Assembly: GCF_000499845.2 (NCBI RefSeq)
Contig: NC_023751.2
Coordinates: forward strand, 7,405,835 to 7,469,834
Length of the DNA stretch: 64,000 nt
Direction: 5' to 3'
DNA from: Phaseolus vulgaris
Taxonomy: Eukaryota > Streptophyta > Magnoliopsida > Fabales > Fabaceae
Positions 13,088 to 26,022 of the stretch are shown here, piece by piece. A program made the translations under genes and the position numbers. Each line of letters begins with the position of its first letter. The first letter of the stretch is position 1. Under the pieces are notes generated by a model that was not told the origin of the DNA, did not search any database, and was given only the letters and a program-made list of their open reading frames with translations.

Positions 13088-16000
13088 AGTTATTTTCTTA
13101 AATAAAACATTATTTGTTCTTTGGAGTTATCTTGCTCAAACAATGAGTGTTTATTTGAACAAGGTACTTATTTATTGAAATAAGATACTTTCTCATTAAC
13201 AAGATTCAACTGCTTGACCAAGTAGTTCTAAAGACAATTTTATTTTTAATCTTTATATTGTTTGAATAAAATATGTAACAAATTTAAAATGAAAAAAAAA
13301 ACATATTACTTCACTTCACGTCAAATATCATTATTCTATTCATTTAATTCATTCAGAACAAAAACTCATTTTTACTCGTCAAAATAGAAATTCATTAATA
13401 TCACTCAAAATTTACATTAAGGAAGTATAAATAACACATAACAATTTATAAATAATTATTTAAAATTTGCTAAAGTATTTGGACAACAAATATTTGAAGT
13501 TATCAAAATCACCAACAACTCAAAATTTATATGTACATCTCCTCAAATCAAAACTTTATACACATAATTTTTGTAAAAATATAAGGAACTAAAAACTAAA
13601 TTTACCAAAGAAAAAAGTACACGTGATTGTGTCACGTTAGATTCTTAGTCCACACAATAAGTCGTATGAAAAATCCTTTCATTAATTATCAATGACAAGA
13701 CTAATAATTAACAAATGAAATTTTAGAAACAAAAATGGATGAAACATTTATTTATAAATTAAAGATATGAAATTTCTAAAAGTTGGTATACTCAAATCAT
13801 AATTTGTACAAAACCCAAAAATAATTGGATAACTCCTCTTAGTTAATGATATAACTTACATTAGTTACAAAGCATTCGATAACTTTTATATAAAATATAT
13901 ATTTTTTAATCTAACAAATTAATTATAATTATATACGTGCAGAGTTATAAAAAACGAACCTGATCATACATTTTAAAACAAATATATATTTTAAAATTAT
14001 TTTAAATCCAGTTATGTTATTTTAAAAACATTCAATTTTTAATATTATAGTTTAAAATAAAAAATATTAAAGTAATATATCTATCTAACTACGGTAATAA
14101 ACGAAACCTTGAAAAACATTAGTATTCATAAAAATTTGAAGATTGCAGTTGAAATTGGATCTAATAAAAATCAACGAGCCTTATTATAACTAGTAAAGAA
14201 TTTAAGTTATAGACCTGGTGGTAGGTATTAGTGTATGAGAATGTGTTTTCTGCATATGTTTTGATGTGGAACTGAAATTGTTGCATCAATTGCAAAAGTA
14301 TTAACTAGGTTAGTAGCATTTTGGTGGATAATCAAATGATGGATCAACACGAGTTGGAATTGGAGAACAGTGTGAAAGTAATGCGCACGATGAATAGATG
14401 GAATATCATTATCCTGCGGAATACAATACTTCATCATCATGGCAACCTTGGAATTCAAAAATCACCTTCAACCTCTCAAATTTACCTTCGCCATATTTTT
14501 TTTTAAAGATCAGATAATTAAAATATTTTATAATATATAAATGAATTTAATCTTATAAATCAATTTTATAAATATACTATGCATAGCAATTGAAAAAAAA
14601 TATAATTAAGAGAGAAAAGCTTATTAAAGTGATTCATTTTTTTTTTACACAATTTAAGGATTGACAAGATTTATGAAAACTTTGTACCTATAATATAATA
14701 ATGAAAGTTAATGTATTTGTACTTTAAAAAATATATATTATAAATACACAAAAATGCTTTTTGTGTATATTAAATAATTATAAAATCGATATTTTTATTT
14801 GCATGGAAAATTATATTTGAATAAATTTTAATCAAATTATAATATGAAAATAGAAGTTTTTACCTTAACTGTGTGCCAATTTTTTTTTTTAAATGACATT
14901 AGAATTAAAAAAAGTTACGAGAAAATGATTACCAGAAACGATTTGGGCAAGGCAAGAACCTAATTCATCTTTTCTTCCATGTGCTACTGACACAAAAGTG
15001 TTTTAAAAAAATAAGAACGTGATATAAAATAGTTCATTGGTAGTTTCAGAATCAATTAATGAGAAAACCTTTAGAATAAATTATATTTTAATAAAGTCGA
15101 AACTTTATTCTTTGGAGCATATCTCATTTGCTGTTGCACCAGCCATTCAACCTAGTTAGTTTTCACCAAGTACATTTGTTGTCCCTTTATTCTATTTGAT
15201 AAGTCCAAAATAAAAAATAAAAATAGAGGGAAAATAGAAAGAACAAAAATAGAATTAAATTTAAGATGAAGTTTGTATTGTATGTTTGGTGGAATTAAGA
15301 AAAAAAAAGAAAACAATTTCTTCCTATTAGTTTGATTATTTTGAAAATAGGTAACTTTTTTAAAAGAAATGACAAATTATTCTCAATTGAATTAAGTGTA
15401 AAAAAGTTTTTTTTTTTTCCAATTAGATACGATAAAAAAACGTGGACATCAAAGAGAGGGTTCTTACATTTTTTTAAAACTTTTGTAGGATGTGTACTAA
15501 ATCATTATGATACCATTAAAGAATTGAATTTTAAATTTAATTTAATTTTTAAAGTTATTCATAAATAAGGTTTATCCCATTACATATTATAAAATACTAC
15601 ATATAATTTAAATTAGGAAACAACTGAAAAATAATTAAATAACTATAATAATTCACTAGATTTCTTCAGCTAAAGTGTCATTTAACAAAAATTGAGAATT
15701 GACAAAATGTCGTCACAAAAGGTTGTTCCAGCTAAACTGTCCCATTTTGAAAAAAGAGAATTGATAACTTATCTTAGTTAAATATAAAATAATATAACAC
15801 TGATAAAATAAATTACCAAGCGATTAATTCTAACTGATAAACTGTCCCTTTGTTGAAAGAGAAACTTGACAAGTTGTTCGTTAAAGTAAACTTATTTTAC
15901 ATAATAATAGTAACTATTAGAATTTAATGGTAAATTAAATGAAAAAAATAGTACATTATTCACTAAATATCCAAATAATGTTTTTTATAAGATAAAGTAT

Positions 16001-16441
16001 AAGCTCAAACAACAGACATGGTGATAAAACAAATAAATTAAAAAGAAAGAAGCATATAAAAATGGAAAAAGATTACTGAATCTTTTCGTTTTATTTCTAT
16101 CATATATTTTATTTTTCATTTGAATTATTATTATTATTATTGCTTTTTTGCTCCTTTTCCATGATATTTTTCATCTCAAACAAACTCAAGTATGTTGACA
16201 TTGTGTTAGAATAAACTTTTTATGAGTGTAAATAAAACTTTTCTGAAGCTTAATTCATTTTCTTTTCTTATAAATGGCATCACCGGTGCTAAAGTCTTCA
16301 TATTATCTCAATTAAATTCCGTGGAAAAAAAATTGTCTTTACACCCACGTAACCCATTCCATTATAAAACCCTAATATGACTACTACTTACACATCCTTT
16401 TTTAATAATGCAACTCCTTTTTTAGAAACTACAGTTTGGAG
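13088..16441. other. AT-rich intergenic region, no supported gene
   Basis: Noncoding in appearance. At 15660-15890 a phrase resembling CAGCTAAACTGTCCC plus GAGAATTGACAA occurs three times in degenerate form (near 15668, 15730 and 15838), a decayed triplication. At 14228-14506 overlapping open frames exist on both strands, but none has a recognisable family. Confidence 0.5.
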
Positions 16442-16967
16442 ACTCTTTCTTCCTACACCTCCATACCTTCTTCTGCCACCCCATACTAAATGTAAAAATA
16501 CCGTTTTCTCCTTTTTTGTGCCACCTCCATATATAATCCAGAAGCTGTTTTTGAATCCGGAAGCGTTCTTGAGATTTATAAAATCCAGAACTCTTTTTTG
16601 CATTTAAAATAAGCCTATGGATTATGTAATCCGGATATATTCCAGATTACATAATCTGGAAGTCAATCTCATATTTAGAAAAGACTTCCAAATTATGTAA
16701 TCCGGAAGCTAATCACTCCTCTGAAAAAAAGGCTTCCAGATTACATAATCCGGAAGCTAATTTTATGTATAGAAAAGACTTCCGGATTATGTAATCCAGA
16801 AGCTAATCACAAAAGGCTTCCGGATTACATAATCCAGAAGCTAATTCTGGATCTAGAAAAAGACTTCCGGATTATGTAATCCATAATATTAATAAAGGGT
16901 ATTTTTGAAATATAAAAAATATATGGGGTTAGCACAAGAAGGTATGGAGGTGCAGGAAGAAGCAGCC
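16442..16967. mobile_element. Mutator-like MITE with 10-bp target duplication
   Basis: A 526-bp element flanked by perfect CAGTTTGGAG copies at 16432-16441 and 16968-16977, a target duplication of the length Mutator elements make. The ends are inverted repeats: the left reads CTTCCTACACCTCCATACC, and the right, reverse-complemented, reads CTTCCTGCACCTCCATACC. The interior (16615-16885) has seven copies of a GGATTATGTAATCC-type palindrome joined by GGAAG/CTTCC. Open frames on both strands here (16377-16607) are by-products of the repeat. There is no transposase. Confidence 0.8.
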
Positions 16968-16977
16968 CAGTTTGGAG

Positions 16978-19900
16978 CCTATCTCAAGCATACATTTCCG
17001 CTTCAAGTTAAAGGAGGTTCATGATTTGGGCTCGTTCTTTTGCACCCCTATAATTGTTGTCTGCACCTCTATGGGCGTGTATGAAATGTTCAAAGTATCT
17101 CTCCATGTAGTTTCGTTAGGAAGAGGGATTTAAATAGTTTTTAAATTGTATAATTGGGTAGCTAAAAATTTGGGTGTTGTGTTTTAGATTGTATAATTTG
17201 AAATTATTAATTTTTAATATTTTTAAAATTTTGGATTAATATATTTTTAGATTATATAATTTAGATAATTTTTTTTTTCACTTTTGAATTGGTTAATTCA
17301 TAATTTTTTTTTTCATTTTTGAATTAGTCCACTTGGAACTATTATTTTTTCACTGGAGTGGAAAATAATTCTGAATTGGCCTTTATTTCTAGATTGATCA
17401 ATTTAGAATTTATTTTTTCACTCATAGTTAGCCAATTCGAAATTATTTTTTTCATAGTAAATATGGAAGTAAAGGGCAAATTCAAAAGTAATTTTTACAT
17501 TTTCAAATTGGCCAATCCAAAACTTTATTTTTTTATTGGGGTGTGTGGTGACATACTGGGATGCCAAAGGTCCTAATATATGGGATTAATATCCCTCATT
17601 TCATTAAAAGAAAGCTTTTATATATCACGGCTAATCTATTATGAATTTAATATTATTCATATATTTAATTAAAAATAAATATAAATTATTAAAAAAATGT
17701 TGTATTATTTTTTTATAAATACGAGCACATAAGTCTGAACATTGAAAATAAATTTTTTTAAATTTTTTTTGATAAATAAATCGAAAATAATAAAAATAAA
17801 TCATAAAAATTAAAATTAATGAATAAATTAAAAAAAGTAACTATATAAAAAATAATTAATTAATAAAAACAATTATTTAAAAGAGTGAGGGAATTTGCAG
17901 CAAGGGAATATAAAAAAACCTTCTAAAAGTGTCAATCCAAAAGTAAGGGAGTGTCGGGTTAAACTCTTTTTATATTAATATTCATAAGTTTATGTGCCTT
18001 TTATTAATTTTATTTTTTTATTTTTAAATTATACATTTTTTTTTATTTTTATCTATATTTAATTTAATTTTCAATCCTATTTATTTATTTATATTTATGT
18101 AATTTAATTGATCTTTGATTAGACATTCATCATATTTATTATGTAATTTAATTTAATTTATTTCGAGTTACGCTCTAATGCTATTTATTTATTTATATTA
18201 TGTCATTTAATTTATCTTTAGTTACACATTCATTCAATTTATTTATTTTAATTTATTCTCGCTAACCCTATTTATTAGTTTATATTTTTGTTATTTTACT
18301 TTTCTATAATATACTGAGTCATATCTAATTATTTAAAGTTTTTGTTTTGATTCTTATTTTATTGTATATTATTTAAAATATAATATTTTTATAATTTAAG
18401 AAAATGTAAAGTAATAATAAAGTAAAAGTAATTATTGTTTTGAGCTGGGATAAAAAAATGTTATATATATGCTTTATTATTATTTTTTTACTTTTTGCGT
18501 ATATGTTTGAATGATGTGTATGTATTATTGGTTAAGATAAATATGATGTATCTTAATATTCATATGTTATGTGATTCTTAAAAGTTTCAAATGGTATGTT
18601 AGTTGAAAAAGAGTTACAAAATTCATTATATTGAATGGAGACCATACTAATGTATGAATCTTTGTGTTTGGGAAGTCACACTTTGATACACTACATTCTA
18701 AGAAAGTTTTCACCGAGTAAGTGAATATCTAAATAACTTAGAATAACGCCCTGGGTTATGATATCCATAGGTCAATCTGATACCTATTCAACTTCACAAA
18801 TGTTAGCTAATGATATATATCTTTTTGTGGGTTGATAAATAATCAATATTCTTAAGAAAATAATTATAATTGTACCAATGTTTTTAATGAGAAATACTTG
18901 ACTACCTAATCACTTTCCAAGTAACTTTTGATGTTCATAGTGGATCATTAAAGTGGAATATGGATCCATATATTTGATAAAGTGAGATTGAGTCTTACAA
19001 TTATAGGCCAACTCATGGCCCTTATTGCATGTATTGTATGTCAAGTTTATTAAGATCAATATTTAAGGCTTACAAAGACCTAATTATTTTTCATGGTTTC
19101 TTTCATATGTACCTGTTGTATGTAGAAGCAAAACCTACTCAATAAGAGAGTTGTTGATGTGAGCTGATTTTAGGATTGCACATTTTATGGTTTGCACTCT
19201 GTTTATGAGTTTTTTTATTTAAGAAAAATATGATGAGAAACCTAGAGAAGATTTGCCACTGGACACAAACTTAACCAAGTGGTTAAGTAAGTATGAAGGT
19301 TCTCTTCTAGAGAGCAAAGAGAAAACACAATTATATGGTGTTGATGATGATGGAGGGCGGAACATAAGAAGCAAAAAGATAATAAGAGTAATAAATACCG
19401 AATGGAAAAAAGAGAAAACAAGAAATATGAAATGAAGATGGGGCGTAAGGAATGAAAAATAAAATGATGAAGAAATGAAAAAAACTTATGGAATAAGGAT
19501 GGTGGTCACACTACTTGGAGTGGTGGAAGACTCCAAGAAGACTGGTGAATAGTCATCACTTGAGGTGCACTACACTCAAGATAAGACCCAAGAACAATTT
19601 AGGAGAAAAAACTCATTAATCACTTAAGCAGAGTTTCTCTTCTATATTAAAATTCAAGTGTAAAAATATAAGAGGCAAGACACCTTTTATATAAGAGTGA
19701 GTGACTTGGGGAGCAAGAGTGAGAGGGGTAGGGACATTATTTGTGAGAAACCTTTTAGAAGGTAGGTCAAAGAAACATAAACCTAGGTGCACATGAAAAA
19801 TGAGTCTCACACAAAGCCATATTATTAAGCACACTCTAGCTTATTTTTCTATTTGGACCCCAAAAAGAGCCAAAATTATTTACATAAACTTGTCTTGTAA

Positions 19901-20700
19901 AAAGACCAGAAAAAGAATATTTGATGCTTTGGTTTATGCCCAGTTCTTCTTCTACTGAGGTCCTTCTTTTGGTGGGGCCTGGTTTTGTATGCTGAGATGA
20001 CTAATCTAATTCTGAAGTGTTTGTTGTGTCCTTAGTCATCTGCTTGTCGGGGTGGTTTGTATTAATTGTTTAGGAAATTTTTGGGAGATTTTCTCTAGAA
20101 TGTTAACTCATGAAGAATTTAGTTTTAATATCCTTATTTATATATATATATATATATATATAATTTTCTATTTGATGTAAAACTCTTATTATTGTATAAA
20201 ACTTATATGATTTTGTAATATATTATGAATAATCATAAATATGTCAAATATTAATATAAAGGTTATGTTATGATTAATCTTCTCTTTAAGAAAATATTAT
20301 TACCAAAAAAAATTACTCCAAAATTTTAATTAAATAATTATTATTTATATAATAATTAGGGTGTTACATCATTTCCTCCATCAAAAAATGGGCTAGAGGT
20401 GCCTGACGTCTTGTTTGGTGCTTGCGACCCCTTTATTGGAAGTCACAACAACAAGGGAGACAACAACGTTGTTTATGAAGAGTTCAATTTTAGTGATAAT
20501 TTTCTTCCCAATGACGAGTATTGTTGACACAAAATAATTAAGATGATAGAAGTCATCTGGATTGTGTAATCCATAAGCTTTTTTGGATTGTGCAATAAAA
20601 AAAATTATCTTCTAAATTACAAATCAAAAAACAAAGTGAGAATTTTTATATTTATGAGATGCAACACATGGAGGGTGTGTAAAGACCAAAATATCTCTAA
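16978..20700. other. AT-rich intergenic region, no supported gene
   Basis: 17130-17560 repeats a GAATTGGCCAATTC-like phrase followed by T-runs in degenerate form. 18000-18300 is built of TTTATTTATTTATATT and ATGTAATTTAATTTA phrases. A (TA)12 run lies at 20139-20162. GGGTGTTACA at about 20359 looks like the inverted start of an LTR (TGTAACACCC), but no partner was found. Open frames near 19253 and 19616 have no family resemblance. Confidence 0.5.
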
Positions 20701-22234
20701 GGTACCGTTTGCTTCTGGGGGTGGTACTGTTTGCGACGACGGAAGTCCAAGTACCACCCCGTTTGCTTCCAGTGTTGTATGCGAGTGAGGGAGGGAGTGC
20801 AGGTAAAGTGGAGGGGATATTGGATCTTCTCCAAAATGAAGAGAAAGGAGAGAGTGCACATCAAGTGTCACGTCAGACGTAAAAAGTTACCCTTCTATCC
20901 TTGCTTTTCTCTTTTCTCCTCCATGCCACCACAAATCGGTGGCCTCCATCCTATTGTGCTTTTGTTCAGGTTTTTTAATTTTTTTTATATTTATTTTAAT
21001 GTTATAGTAATTTAAAAAGGAAGAAAAAGTTTAGAGAAAAAATTTGAATTTCTAATAATAAATGTAGATAATTATTAGTTTTTAAAAATTAAATTGGTTT
21101 AAAAAAATAGTTTTTTATTTCTAAATAATATTTTTACAGAATGGAAATAAAAATTTATAATGTTTAGTTAATTTTTTTTAGATTTCACATAAATTATTAA
21201 TGTTATCATTAAAAACATTAAAAAAATGTTGTAGTCATTTTTTTTATAATATTTAATTGTTTATAAGAAAAAAATTTATTTATTTAAACTGAATATTTTT
21301 ACAACTGCAAATAGATTTTTGTAATGTGTAGGGTTTTTATAAATTAATATTATAAATTACAAAATCAAAATAAATGTTTTAGTAAGTTAAGAAAGCATAT
21401 AAGAAATTTTAATTTATAGTAATAAATGTAGATAATTATTATGTTTTAAAATGAATATGTTTACAGAATGGAATTAAAAATGAATATGTTTACAGAATGG
21501 AGTTAAAAATTTGTAGGGTTTTTTTATATCAATGTTATAATTAAAAACTTTATAAAAAATGTTGTATTAATTAAAAAAACAGTCAAACTTTTGAGAAGAA
21601 ATCTGATTTTTTAGTAATAAATGTAGAAAGTAATTATTTTTTAAAAATTGAATTGTTTATAAAAAATAGAAATTTTTATTTAAAAAATTTATTTTGACAG
21701 AATGGAATTCAAAATTTATAATGTTTAGGGTTTTAATTTTTGTAAATTTAACATAATTTATTAATGTTAAAATTAAAAAAAAAATATTGTAGTAATTTGT
21801 ATAATTTCAAATTAATATGTATTTATCACTCTACATCAAATGTAATGACTTTATATATTTTTGCAACTAATTAATGTTTATGACATCTTTTCTTAAATTA
21901 TATTAATGTTATTATTAATAGTAATCAAAATCATAATTAATAACAATTATATATTTATATATTTTTAACATAAAATTTATTAAATAATAATTAATAATAT
22001 TAAAATTATCTACAAACAAAAATTTAACTAATACAAATTTTTTCAATTAATAAAATTAAAAATGAAGAAATCATATTTCATTTCTATATTCTATTTTTCA
22101 ATTCATTTCAATTTTATATTATTTTTTAAGTTATAATTGAAACGTATAATTATTTTAATTATCAAAATTATGTACAAAATTAATAATCATATTTTATTAT
22201 TATATATAAAGTAATGTAATCGAAATTAAATAAA
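20701..22234 (+). mobile_element. Element family copy A (coding region deleted, plus orientation)
   Basis: Follows TAA (20698-20700) and starts GGTACCGTTTGC. Its first ~250 bases match the start of the coding copy at 23822: direct repeats CGTTTGCTTCT (20706-20716) and CGTTTGCTTCC (20760-20770) around a stem GGGGTGGTACT / AGTACCACCCC and core GACGACGGAAGT (20735-20746). The AT-rich part matches that copy's leader intron, and 21838-22028 resembles its 3' flank (27760-27960). The protein-coding part is missing. It forms one arm of a palindrome with copy B; the right limit is approximate. Confidence 0.75.
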
Positions 22235-23807
22235 GGTTGTGGGTGAGTGAAAAGTTGAGGGTGTGGGGGAGTGGAAGTGTGAAGAAAGTGTGGAAAAAAT
22301 TGAGGATGTTTGGATTGGGATATGTTAGAGTGGATGTGTAAAGAAAGTTTATTGGAAATTGTGAATGATGTGATAGTTGTGAAAGTATTTTAATATATTT
22401 TGAATAGTGTAAATTGTAAGATTACAAATTTACCCTTGTATATAAATAAATAGGAAAATGAAATATTAATGTTAAATTTTGTTTGTAGATAATTTTAATA
22501 TTATTAATGATTATTTAATAAATTTTATGTTATATAAATATATAATTGTTATTAATTATGATTTTGATTACTATTAATAATAACATTAATATAATTTAAG
22601 AAAAGATATTATGAACATTAATTAGTTGTAAAAATATATAAAGTCATTGCATTTGATGTAGAGAGAGATAAATACATGTTAATTTGAAATTATGCAAATT
22701 ATTACAATATTTTTTATAATTTTTTTAATTTTAACATTAATAAATTATGTTAAATCTACAAAAATTAAAATCCTAAACATTATAAATTTTGAATTCCATT
22801 ATGTCAAAATAAATTTTTTAAATAAAAGTTTCTATTTTTTATAAACAATTAATTTTTTAAAAAATAATTACTTTCTACATGTATTATTAAAAAATCAGAT
22901 TTCTTCTCAAAAGTTTGACTGGTTTTTTTAATTAATACAACATTTTTTATAAAGTTTTTAATTATAACATTAACAATTTATGTCTGATATAAAAAAACCC
23001 TACAAATTTTTAATTCCATTATGTAAACATATTATTTTTAATTTCATTATGTAAACATATTCATTTTAAAACATAATAATTATCTACATTTATTACTATA
23101 AACTGAAATTTCTTATCTAAACTTTTTCTGCTCTTAACTTACTAAAACATTTATTTTGATTTTGTAATTTATAATATTAATTTATAAAAAACCTACACAT
23201 TACAAATTTCTATTTCCAGTTGTAAAAATATTCAATTTAAATAAATAATTTTTTTTCTTATAAATAATTAAATGTTATAAAAAAATGACTACAACATTTT
23301 TTTAATGTTTTTAATGATAACATTAATAATTTATGTCAAATCTAAAAAAAAATTAACTAAACATTATAAATTTTTATTTCCATTCTGTAAAAATATTATA
23401 TAGAAATAAAAAGCTATTTTTTTAAAACAATTTAATTTTTAAAAACTAATAACTATCTACATTTATTATTAGAAATTTAAATTTTTTCTCTAAACTTTTT
23501 CTGCCTTTTTAAATTACTATAACATTAAAATAAATAAATAAATAATTAAAAAACTTAAATAAAATGGAGGCCCTGTGATTTATGTGGCATGCAGGAGAAA
23601 AGAGAAAAGAATGGTAGAAAAGCAATTTTATACATCTGATGTAGCACTTGCTATGCAATCCCCCCTTTCTCTTCATTTTGGAGAAGATGCAAGATCCCCT
23701 ACACTTTCCCTGCAGTCTCTCCCTCACCCGCACACATAACTGGAAGCAAACGGGGTGGTACTGTGACTTCCGTCGTCACAAACAGTACCACCCCTAGAAG
23801 CAAACGG
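20705..23807. repeat. 3.1-kb palindrome: ~1.33-kb inverted arms, ~440-bp loop
   Basis: The left arm 20705-22028 is the approximate reverse complement of 22471-23807. Pairing was traced at the ends, in the middle (about 21070-21180 against 23345-23460) and at the inner edges (21838-22028 against 22471-22660). The loop is about 22029-22470. The palindrome results from copies A and B lying tail-to-tail. If transcribed through, it would make a long hairpin RNA. Confidence 0.85.
22235..23807 (-). mobile_element. Element family copy B (coding region deleted, minus orientation)
   Basis: Inverted relative to copy A. Its 5' end is at 23807 (CCGTTTGCTTCT on the minus strand), with the same paired 11-mers (23796-23806 and 23742-23752) and GACGACGGAAGT core. 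From 23807 down to 22471 it pairs with copy A from 20705 to 22028. From 22470 to 22235 it continues into a 3' terminal section that matches, inverted, 28080-28315. It is therefore a more complete deletion derivative than copy A. Confidence 0.75.
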
Positions 23808-24187
23808 CTTTGTGTGGATTAAGGCTTCGTTTGGATCCAGAGGTGCCACTGTTGTCGACGACGGAAGTCACAACAACACCCCGTTTGGATCCATGCATGG
23901 TTGCGGGTGAGTGTGGAAGGAAGGAGAAAGTTGAGTGAATTCTCCTTCTGTGCAAAGATGAAGAGAAAGTTGCACTGTAGAGTGGGAGTGCCAAGTCATC
24001 CGAAGGAAGTTACAAAGTTGCCCTTACTTTTGCTGGAATCAAGAGGAACAGTGGCCCTGCATGCATGCCACATGAAGCCATGAGATTCCTGATTTGGCTC
24101 GGGAATCGTTTTACTCTGTGTGAATCTGTGTGAAACTGTGAAAGGAGAGTGAATGCAGTGGGTGAGGTAGGTGGGCGTGAAGCTGGC

Positions 24188-24195
24188 TATATTAA
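24188..24195 (+). promoter_or_regulatory. TATA box of the copy C transcription unit
   Basis: TATATTAA followed by about 180 bases of mixed composition and then a splice-donor-like GAG/GTGAGAG at 24377/24378. The position fits a promoter for the leader and the ATG at 26023. Confidence 0.5.
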
Positions 24196-24377
24196 GAGCA
24201 TGGAGGTGGTTCCTCCATTCACAGAAAACCAAAGAAACCGAGCCATCAGAGAGTGCATTGTAGTGTGGTTGGAGAGATTCCTATAAGCCATCATAGTTTG
24301 TGTTAGGATACCTTGTTCATCTCACGTCCTGGGGTTGATCTGTGTGATTCATCTGGGTTCGTCTAGGTTCGTTTGAG

Positions 24378-26022
24378 GTGAGAGCTTTTTTTGGAATGGT
24401 GCATAACGATTATGTCTCAATTAGAACCAGTCAGATAATCGATTATGGTGCAGATAATCGATTTTTCAAAGTTAGTAATCGATTATCTGGAGTGTTGAAA
24501 AATGGCCATAATCGATTATTGAGTGCCATAATCGATTATGCTGGATTTTTGCCTACCAACATAATCGATTATCCATGGATAATCGATTATCCTATGTGTA
24601 TAACTGAGAGCATAATCGATTATGTTCTAAATTTTTTTGGAATTCTGTGTTTCTTAATTTTTTTTATGTGATTTTCAGGCATTGTTCTTCATCCTATCAG
24701 TCATCCTAAATTGTGGTGTTCTTGCTTATCTTCAGGTTTTTAATTTTTTTTATGTAAAGTTTTTTTTTTTATTTCTGTTTTATATTTATGTTTGGATGAT
24801 TATGGTTTTGTAATATAATTTCTTTAGAATTTAGTTTAGTTAATTATGTTAAGGAGTTAGTAAATTAATGTTGGTTGTAATATAATTTGTTTGTACTTTA
24901 GTTTAGTTAATTATGTTAAGGAGTTAGTAAATTAATGTTATTATTTGATTTATTGTTTTAATTTTTGTAGATAGTTATAATTTTTGTAAGATTTAAAAAA
25001 AATATTTATTTGTATGAAATGAATGAATGGAAACAAAAATTTAGTTAAATATTGTTTATAAGAGAATATATTTATTTATTTAAAATGATTGGACAAAAAT
25101 TATTAATATTATCATTAAAAGTATTAAAAAAATTGTTTTAGTTATTTTTTTATAAGATTTAATTGTTTATAAGAATAAAATTAATGTTTTTAAAATGAAT
25201 ATTTTTACAATTTGAAATAGGAATTTGTAATTAGTAGGTTTTTTAAAAAGTAATTGATATTTTTAGAAGTTGTATTTTTAATTCATATTTTAATAATAAA
25301 TGTACAAATTTATTATTTATTTAAAAATGAATTGTTTATAAAAAAGATTTACAAAATTTAATTTAGACAGAATAAAATTCAAAATTTTAAAAATATTTTT
25401 ATAGGATTTTCATTTTTGTAGATTTAACATAATTTATTAATATTATAATTAAATAAATAAATAAAAATGTTGTAGTAATTAAAAAAAAAACAGTCAAAGT
25501 GTTGAGTAAAAATATGATTTTGACTTAATTTGTTTTAATTTGTATTTCACATTAATTATTGGTGTTAGAATTAAATGTTATAAAAAAAATGTTATAGTAA
25601 TTTAAAAAGTCAGAAAAACATTACATAAGAAATATGAATTTTTAATAATAATTTTAGATACTTCTTAGTGTTTCAAAATTAAATTGTTTATAAGAAATAA
25701 TATTTTTACAGAATGTTGTAGTGATTAAAGAATAAAATTAATGATTAAGGTACAATGAATATTTTTACAATTTGAAATAAGAATTTGTAACTCGTAGGTT
25801 TTTTAAAAAGTAATTGATATTTTAGAAGTTGTATTTTTAATTGATATTTTAATAATAAATTTACAAAGTTATTATTTATTTAAAAATGAATTGTTCACAA
25901 AGAAGATTTACCAAATTTAATTTAAACAGAATGTAATATTTTGGTTTTTGAACTTGCATTTATTGCTTTATGATATTATGTTAACTTTTGTTTAGTTATT
26001 TATTGTAGTAATTGCATTATAG
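24378..26022 (+). other. Leader intron of the copy C gene
   Basis: Donor GAG/GTGAGAGC at 24378 and acceptor GCATTATAG at 26022, the base before the ATG. The 1645-bp intron is AT-rich and homologous to the arms of copies A and B. Near its start is an array of ATAATCGATTAT motifs. Splicing is inferred from the sites, not observed. Confidence 0.5.
24434..24624. repeat. Array of eight AATCGATTA palindromes
   Basis: Eight copies of ATAATCGATTAT or a one-arm variant, at irregular 19-48 base spacing (for example 24435, 24510, 24529, 24560, 24579, 24612). Each is a 12-base perfect palindrome centred on a ClaI site (ATCGAT). They lie just inside the leader intron of copy C. Spacers are not conserved. 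Confidence 0.85.

Noticed and set aside
14228..14506. Possible coding fragment (one plus-strand frame reads EYHYPAEYNTSSSWQPWNSK)
   Set aside because: Composition looks partly coding, but it is short, has no start or splice context, and I do not recognise a family; left as intergenic.
16377..16607. Two near-coincident open frames on opposite strands
   Set aside because: They lie in the end of a MITE and its flank; no family resemblance.
23509..24232. Several 60-80 codon frames near the element starts
   Set aside because: They cross the 5' terminal modules of copies B and C; the peptides in A and B mirror each other because the DNA is an inverted repeat, not because of conserved protein.
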